Part shown: in pieces, positions 5,536 through 10,204 of the stretch
How the letters are laid out: every line of letters begins with the position of its first letter
Position numbering within the stretch: position 1 is the first letter of the stretch
Assembly: GCA_022842805.1 (NCBI GenBank)
Contig: JALHOX010000140.1
Span: 1-10,204 of the forward strand
Direction of reading: 5' to 3'
DNA length: 10,204 nucleotides
DNA from: Phycisphaerae bacterium
Lineage (GTDB): Bacteria; Planctomycetota; Phycisphaerae; UBA1845; Fen-1342
Notes under the pieces: model-generated
Database searches by the model: none
What the model was told of the DNA's origin: nothing
What the model saw: the letters and a program-made list of their open reading frames with translations, nothing else
Translations under genes and position numbers: made by a program

Positions 5536-5860
5536 AAGTGCTTAGGGAAAGAGCGCTGCAAGGCAATGTGTCGGACGATTCACGCGGCGAGCCTGGGTCT
5601 GACGTACGCATTTCCGAGCGATCCATGACGGTTGAGCCGGTCCAGTCGCGTTAGGCCGCCATTCGGTGCGGCTTCGACTCAGCGAGATAATGCCCTTTGG
5701 GCACGTGCCCGAGGGATGCGCCTTTTATCGCTTGAGGGTGAAGGAGGCCAAGACAAAGCTCAGGTCCATTTCACGCGAGCTGTGGGCTGCTCGTGTATCG
5801 CTACTTGAAATCGGTTTTCGAGTCGTTTTCCTGTCGTTTTACTGTGGAGAGGAATCCTGT
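5536..5860 (+). promoter_or_regulatory. Long structured 5' leader of the secreted-protein gene
   Basis: About 325 nt separate the predicted start site from the ATG. AGCGA (5681-5685) can pair with TCGCT (5728-5732), enclosing the perfect 12-nt palindrome GGGCACGTGCCC (5699-5710) and a GCCC-TTT-GGGC hairpin (5692-5702). GCCGC/GCGGC (5656-5660 and 5669-5673) forms another short stem just before. I matched no known riboswitch class by eye. The reading frame of the main gene is open through 5666-5860 but its translation lacks signal-peptide or domain character, so I treat it as leader. GGAGAGGA (5846-5853) is the ribosome-binding site. Confidence 0.4.
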
Positions 5861-8632
5861 ATGAAGAAGTTTGTCGTTGGGATTGCGAGCCTCGGGCTGT
5901 GTAGCAGCGTATTTGCTGCTGCGCCCTACATGACACTGCGCGGTGTCGTCGCCGACGCGCAGGTCGAGGCCGTTCAGGGCACATTTGGTGCCGCTTATGA
6001 TGCTTCGGCGAATAAGGTTGAGCGTCCGCGTACGAACGTCGAACTCGGCGCCCCGCCGGCGAACGACGAGTGCAACCTGGCCACCAACCCGCTGCTGCCT
6101 TGCAACGGGTTCGTCGCGGTCGATAACACGAACGCGACCGACAACGTGACCGACCCGGTCTTCACCTGCCGCAACGTCGCGCAGACCGCCGGTAACGGCA
6201 CGATGTGGTATCGCCTGCAGCCGACCGCCGTCGAAGTCACCCTTCAGACGTGCAACTCGGCGACCGGCCCGCAGGACTCGCTCCTGCAGGCGTTCAGCGG
6301 CACGTGCGCCGCGCTCGGTACCGCCATCGGTTGCGATGACGACAGCTGCGGCACCGCCACTGACACCGACTTCCTGGCGACCTTCAGCGTCTTCGGCCTG
6401 ACCATCGGCCAGACGTACATCGTCGAATTCGCGGGTTGGGACGCTGCTTCGCAGGGCGTTTACCAGCTCGATGTGACCTGCGCGGCGCGCATCGGCGCTT
6501 GCTGCGTGGGCGCGGCGTGCGTCGCCGACCGTTCGCCGGAGCAGTGCTTCGATGCGGGCGGCGTGTGGCAGGGCGAAGGTATCGCCTGCGCGAACGCGAT
6601 CTGCTTCGCCGCCCCGGCTTGCCCGGGTGGTGGCACAAACGAGAACGAAGGCGATTGCGGCCAGCCGTCGCCGGACAACTACAACGCCGGCCCGAACTCG
6701 GCCAGCTGCATCTTCTTCCCGGATCTCCCGGGCGATGCCACGGGTCTGATCGTTTGCGGCACCACGTCGGCCGATCGTCGTAACGGCAGCAACCGCGACA
6801 CCGACTGGATTCGCTTCGTCCCGGCCGAGAGCACGCAGTACACCGCTTGCGTGACCGGTCAGTCGGGCCTGCAGGTTCAGTTCTGGCAGCTCGGTTCGCC
6901 GTTCGATCCGTGCGGCTCGACGAGCCCGCAGAACGCGACCGCTGGCAACGCCGGCACGAACATCTGCGCGACGCAGTGCCTGCGTGGCGACCTGAGCCAG
7001 CAGTACGCGATCCGCGTTGCGCCGGTCTTCAACGCCATCGGCGCTCAGCTGAACGACCCGCAGCGTCTGGGTATCGGTTGCGTTCGCTGGAACCTGACCG
7101 TGACCGCGGCGGCGTGCCTGACGGGCGCTTGCTGCAATCCGGACCTGAGCTGCACCAACGGCGTCATCGGCGTGGATTGCCTCTTCGCCGGCGGCGAGTA
7201 CAACGGCGACGGCTCGACCTGTGCTCCGGGCATCTGCGGCGGCGCTTGCTGCCTGCCGAACGGCACTTGCAACTTCCAGTCGCAGGCGACTTGCGTCGCG
7301 GCCGGTGGTAGCTACAACGCCGGCATTCCTTGTGCCGAAGTTGAGCCGTGCCCGATCTGCCAGCCGGAAGACCCGAACAACCTCGACGGCCTGGCCGGCA
7401 CGCAGGAAGACTGCACCGTCCTGGGCACCGACGTTGTCAACAGCGGTTGCACGGGCGGCGCTCCGGGCACCCTGTTCAGCCCGGCCGAGTGCAACGAGAC
7501 GGTTTGCGGCGTTGCTGCCTTTGACGGCGGCTTCCGCGATCTCGACTGGTACCAGGTTTCGGTCGCGACCGAGACTGAGTTCCTGATCACGGTCGAAAAC
7601 GGCCTGGTCGGCGGCGGTCGTCTGCTCTTCCGCTTCCGCTTCTACCCGAACCAGCAGACGCCTCCGGCGGGCTCGGGCGACGGTACGCCTTGCAACACTG
7701 CTGGCGCCTTCGAAGTGGTTCCGGCCGCCCGCGGCAACCTGCTGCCGGCTGGTATCACCGTGATTCCGATCGTCGTTCCGGCCGGTCGTTACACGATGCT
7801 GGTCGCGTATGACTTCGCCAGCCCGGGTGCGCCGATCGCGGCCTGCCCGAGCAACTACCGCGTGACCTTCGACTGCGCTGCCCCGGCTTGCGCCTTCGCT
7901 TGCGAAGGTTCGGCCGCCAACGTTGAGAACGAGGCCAGCTGCGGTAACCCGACGCAGACCAACAACGGTTGCGGCGGCACTGCCCCGAACCAGCCGTTCA
8001 CGGCCCTGAACCTGAACCAGAAGGCGTGCGGCAACGTTCGCCTGGTCCAGACCACGACGCCGAGCGGCGTCAGCGCGACGCGCGACCTTGACTGGTACGC
8101 GATCACCCTGGCCGCTGGTGACTACGAGGTTGACTTCCAGGCCGAGTTCCACAGCGTGTTCATCATGACGAACATCGGTACTGTGGCCGCTCCGGTTTGC
8201 AACAACCCGACGGTTCTGAACTTCATCGTCTTCCAGTGCGGTGATGTGACCTTCCAGCTCGACAGCCTGGCCGCCGGCACGTACGGCATCCTGGTTGCTC
8301 CGGACTTCAGCTCCTACGCGTGGTTCGTCGGCCCGGCCGCGACCGCCGCTCAGGAATTGTGCCCGGCTCCGTACCAACTGGAAGTTCGTTCGGCGATCAC
8401 CTGCGGTCCGTGCGGCGATTCGAACTGCGACGGCTTCGTCACGGTCGGCGACATCGGCTTCTTCGTCGATGCCATCGTCGGTGGCTCGACCGCGTGGGCG
8501 AACCGCTTCCTGCCGGGTACGCCGGCCTGCGACTTCGTCTGTGCCAACGACACGAACAACGACGGCTTTGTCACGGTCGGTGACATCAGCTCGTTCGTGA
8601 CCGCCGTGTCGACCGGCACGCCGTGCCCGTAA
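5861..8632 (+). CDS. Secreted modular Cys-rich protein with GACC cassettes and C-terminal dockerin-like repeats
   Basis: The 923-residue protein begins with a Sec signal peptide (MKKFVVGIASLGLCSSVFA, cleavage near A19/A20). Four beta-rich extracellular domains follow at about 66-207, 254-418, 500-672 and 676-848. Each starts with a Cys-rich segment and contains a D-x-D-W or W-Y strand (for example TDWIRFV 315-320, LDWYQVSV 561-568, LDWYAITL 743-750), reminiscent of pre-peptidase C-terminal domains. Between them lie three six-cysteine cassettes starting GACC (212-248, 422-459, 461-497). The end carries two calcium-binding loops, DSNCDGFVTVGDI (853-865) and DTNNDGFVTVGDI (897-909), spaced as in type I dockerins. 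ATG 5861 has GGAGAGGA upstream and directly starts the signal peptide. Codon use is more biased (Asn AAC, Gly GGC/GGT, Phe TTC) than in flanking genes, implying high expression. No catalytic motif is seen; a structural, surface or matrix role is inferred. Confidence 0.85.
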   Translation: MKKFVVGIASLGLCSSVFAAAPYMTLRGVVADAQVEAVQGTFGAAYDASANKVERPRTNVELGAPPANDECNLATNPLLPCNGFVAVDNTNATDNVTDPVFTCRNVAQTAGNGTMWYRLQPTAVEVTLQTCNSATGPQDSLLQAFSGTCAALGTAIGCDDDSCGTATDTDFLATFSVFGLTIGQTYIVEFAGWDAASQGVYQLDVTCAARIGACCVGAACVADRSPEQCFDAGGVWQGEGIACANAICFAAPACPGGGTNENEGDCGQPSPDNYNAGPNSASCIFFPDLPGDATGLIVCGTTSADRRNGSNRDTDWIRFVPAESTQYTACVTGQSGLQVQFWQLGSPFDPCGSTSPQNATAGNAGTNICATQCLRGDLSQQYAIRVAPVFNAIGAQLNDPQRLGIGCVRWNLTVTAAACLTGACCNPDLSCTNGVIGVDCLFAGGEYNGDGSTCAPGICGGACCLPNGTCNFQSQATCVAAGGSYNAGIPCAEVEPCPICQPEDPNNLDGLAGTQEDCTVLGTDVVNSGCTGGAPGTLFSPAECNETVCGVAAFDGGFRDLDWYQVSVATETEFLITVENGLVGGGRLLFRFRFYPNQQTPPAGSGDGTPCNTAGAFEVVPAARGNLLPAGITVIPIVVPAGRYTMLVAYDFASPGAPIAACPSNYRVTFDCAAPACAFACEGSAANVENEASCGNPTQTNNGCGGTAPNQPFTALNLNQKACGNVRLVQTTTPSGVSATRDLDWYAITLAAGDYEVDFQAEFHSVFIMTNIGTVAAPVCNNPTVLNFIVFQCGDVTFQLDSLAAGTYGILVAPDFSSYAWFVGPAATAAQELCPAPYQLEVRSAITCGPCGDSNCDGFVTVGDIGFFVDAIVGGSTAWANRFLPGTPACDFVCANDTNNDGFVTVGDISSFVTAVSTGTPCP

Positions 8633-8670
8633 GGAATCGGCGATCGCGGTAGGTCTGAACCCGAATGAGG

Positions 8671-8696
8671 GCCGTCGCGGCGAAAGCCGCGGCGGC
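8671..8696 (+). other. 11-bp hairpin with GAAA tetraloop in the 3' UTR
   Basis: GCCGTCGCGGC (8671-8681) and GCCGCGGCGGC (8686-8696) form an 11-bp stem with one U-G pair, closed by the stable GNRA loop GAAA. It lies 38 nt after the stop of the secreted-protein gene and before the terminator. No U tract follows, so it is more likely a 3' stabiliser than a terminator. Confidence 0.55.
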
Positions 8697-8738
8697 GACA
8701 ATCGGACGAATCGACCGCGAAACCTAGTCTGATCAAAG

Positions 8739-8780
8739 TCCCGCCAGGTCGCCTAACGGCCTGGCGGGATTCTTGTTTTC
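8739..8780 (+). terminator. Intrinsic terminator of the secreted-protein gene
   Basis: TCCCGCCAGG (8739-8748) pairs perfectly over 10 bp with CCTGGCGGGA (8760-8769) around an 11-nt loop. TTCTTGTTTTC follows. This is a classical Rho-independent terminator, about 106 nt after the stop codon, and it separates this transcript from rnr. Confidence 0.88.
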
Positions 8781-8885
8781 CGGGGATTGGTCGTGACATT
8801 TGCTCCGGCTCGCGGGCCGGCGCGCGGAATCTGCGACCATTCGGGGACGCCGCACGCGGGGCGCAGCGATACGATCCGCGTATCC

Positions 8886-10204
8886 ATGAGGGAGTCGCCG
8901 CACAACACCGCCTGGTCCGACGCCGTGCTATCGCATCTCGCGAATCACGCCGACCATCCGCTCAAGCTTCGACCGCTGGCGAAGGCGCTCGGGGTGTCGG
9001 CGGACGATTACGCGGGATTTCGCGATGTCGTCCGCAAGCTCGTTGACGAGGGGCGCGTGGTGGTCGCCGCGGGGCGGACGCTCCGGCTGCCGGCGGTGCC
9101 GTCGTCGGCGGAGCGGACCGGCACGATGCGCTTGAACCGGCGCGGGTTCGGATTTGTTGAGATATTGGATCAGGAAGACGTCTTTGTTCCGCGGCACGAA
9201 ATCAACGGGGCGATGGACGGCGATCGGGTCGTCATCGAGCTGATCCAGCGACGAGCGCCGCGGCGCGACGAGCCGCCGCGGCGTTTCATGGCGGGGAAGC
9301 GTCGGCGGATCGTGGAGGATGAGCCGTCGGGGGTCGGCGGCGGCGAAGCGGCCGCGGGCGAGGACGAGGAGCGCGGCGCGGTGCGCGGGCGCGTCCTGCG
9401 GGTGTTGCATCGAGCGGCGTACAACTGGGTCGGCGTGGTGATGCAGCGTGGGCGGCGCTGGTTTCTGCAACCCTCGGGCAAATCGAGCAGCAGCGAACCG
9501 ATCGAGCTGGACGACCCGACGGCCAAGAGTGTGCGAGACGGCGATCTGGTGGTGGTCGAGCCGCTGCCGGCGCCGCGCGGTCTGCCGCCCGGTCGGGCCG
9601 TGGTCATTGAGCGACTCGGTAGCCCCTCGGAAACGCAAAACATCATTACGTCGGTCATTCGCCGCTATGAGCTGCCGGAAGCCTTTACGACCGAGGTGCG
9701 CGATGCGGCCCGGGCGGCGGCGGAGGCCTTTGACGCAGATGGCGCAACGGGCGCCGGCGTTGATGGCGACGGGGCGGCCGGGGAAGAGCGCGAAGACCTG
9801 CGAGCGCTGACGACGATCACCATCGACCCGCCCGACGCGCGCGACTTTGACGATGCGATTTCGATCGAGCAGCTCGATGGCGGTCGCACGCGGCTGGGCG
9901 TTCACATCGCCGATGTTTCGTGGTTTGTGCGCTCGGGATCGGCGGTCGATCGCGAGGCCTATCTGCGCGGCAACAGCGTCTACTTTCCCAATCGCGTGAT
10001 TCCGATGCTGCCCGAGGTGCTGTCGAACGGCGTTTGCAGCCTGCAGCCCGAGCAGCCGCGCTTCGCGATCAGCGCCTTTCTGACGTATGACGCCTCGGCG
10101 CGCGTGATCGACGAGCGCATCTGCGCCAGCGTCATTCGCTCGTCGCGACGATTTACCTATGACGAAGTGTCGGACTATCTCGAAGGCAAAAAGCTGGACG
10201 CGCC
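8886..10204 (+). CDS. rnr: Ribonuclease R, N-terminal 439 residues (3' truncated by window)
   Basis: The frame stays open to the window edge. Residues 10-68 look like the N-terminal winged helix of RNase R (VLSHLANHADHPLKLRPLAK). A cold-shock domain follows at about 77-119 (GTMRLNRRGFGFVEI, then DVFVPRHEINGAMDGDRV), and a second at 167-227. The RNB catalytic domain starts near 304: TIDPPDARDFDDAIS aligns with E. coli RNase R so that D314, D320, D322 and D323 match the metal-binding D272, D278, D280 and D281. VHIADVSWFV (339-348) and GNSVYFPNRVIPMLPEVLSNGVCSL (362-386) are also typical. The enzyme degrades structured RNA 3' to 5'. Two insertions stand out: an Arg-then-acidic linker at 127-163 and a Gly/Asp/Ala stretch at 281-301. 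ATG 8886 has no good ribosome-binding site. An in-frame GTG at 8793, with GGGGA 6 nt upstream, would add 31 residues and is a real alternative. Confidence 0.93.
   Translation, partial: MRESPHNTAWSDAVLSHLANHADHPLKLRPLAKALGVSADDYAGFRDVVRKLVDEGRVVVAAGRTLRLPAVPSSAERTGTMRLNRRGFGFVEILDQEDVFVPRHEINGAMDGDRVVIELIQRRAPRRDEPPRRFMAGKRRRIVEDEPSGVGGGEAAAGEDEERGAVRGRVLRVLHRAAYNWVGVVMQRGRRWFLQPSGKSSSSEPIELDDPTAKSVRDGDLVVVEPLPAPRGLPPGRAVVIERLGSPSETQNIITSVIRRYELPEAFTTEVRDAARAAAEAFDADGATGAGVDGDGAAGEEREDLRALTTITIDPPDARDFDDAISIEQLDGGRTRLGVHIADVSWFVRSGSAVDREAYLRGNSVYFPNRVIPMLPEVLSNGVCSLQPEQPRFAISAFLTYDASARVIDERICASVIRSSRRFTYDEVSDYLEGKKLDA

Noticed and set aside
5536..5860. Known riboswitch (for example a c-di-GMP aptamer) in the leader
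   Set aside because: I looked for conserved aptamer cores such as GEMM-type signatures and found none. The structures seen are simple palindromes.
5801..8701. 966-residue open frame on the minus strand opposite the secreted-protein gene
   Set aside because: It is an antisense shadow created by biased GC-rich codons of the + gene. Its translation is Arg/Ala/Val-rich with no domain, while the + frame has a signal peptide, Cys cassettes and dockerin loops.
8928..9905. 325-residue minus-strand open frame at the right end
   Set aside because: Shadow of rnr; the + frame has cold-shock and RNB catalytic motifs and stays open to the edge.
1..10204. CRISPR array, insertion sequence or prophage
   Set aside because: No regularly spaced direct repeats with unique spacers, no transposase or integrase motif, and no target-site duplication were seen. 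The only repeat array is the heptad element at 3105-3209, which lacks spacers.

Overview
This is a GC-rich bacterial window whose gene content points to a planctomycete (Planctomycetota, perhaps Phycisphaerae or a relative). That placement is inferred from protein style: an exported, cysteine-rich modular protein with repeated GACC cassettes and a C-terminal dockerin-like calcium-binding pair, and a membrane protein carrying the 'secretin-like' module (ending in TRxYDVxDLL and a QTxxxHxQVEAFL helix) that is common in planctomycete genomes. No 16S rRNA or other definitive marker is present.

Layout. Positions 1-143 hold the 3' end of ndk (nucleoside diphosphate kinase, with the catalytic His). 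A 291-bp gap follows, ending in a T-rich promoter region with a three-half-site TATAG/CTATA operator. This drives a two-gene + strand operon (462-1970): a PadR-type repressor and a HAAS-domain membrane protein with an STN/secretin-like domain, closed by an 11-bp hairpin. Positions 2092-5240 are a minus-strand block, read right to left: a selenocysteine tRNA (selC, anticodon TCA), an ISC-type [2Fe-2S] ferredoxin, a PilT-type retraction ATPase and a nitrilase. A 105-bp nested inverted repeat of heptamers lies between pilT and the nitrilase gene. The + strand then resumes with a consensus-like promoter, a leader of about 330 nt, and a 923-residue secreted protein with highly biased codon use, a GNRA hairpin and a strong intrinsic terminator. 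The 5' part of rnr (RNase R) follows and runs off the right edge.

Most genes are single-purpose housekeeping genes with no shared pathway. The clearest functional unit is the PadR/HAAS pair, a likely autoregulated repressor with a membrane-bound partner whose predicted extracytoplasmic domain has not, as far as I know, been assigned a role in such a pair. The tRNA-Sec implies that the host makes selenoproteins, although none is encoded here. The best candidates for something undescribed are the PadR/HAAS-STN pair, the heptad inverted repeat, and the secreted GACC/dockerin protein with its long structured leader.
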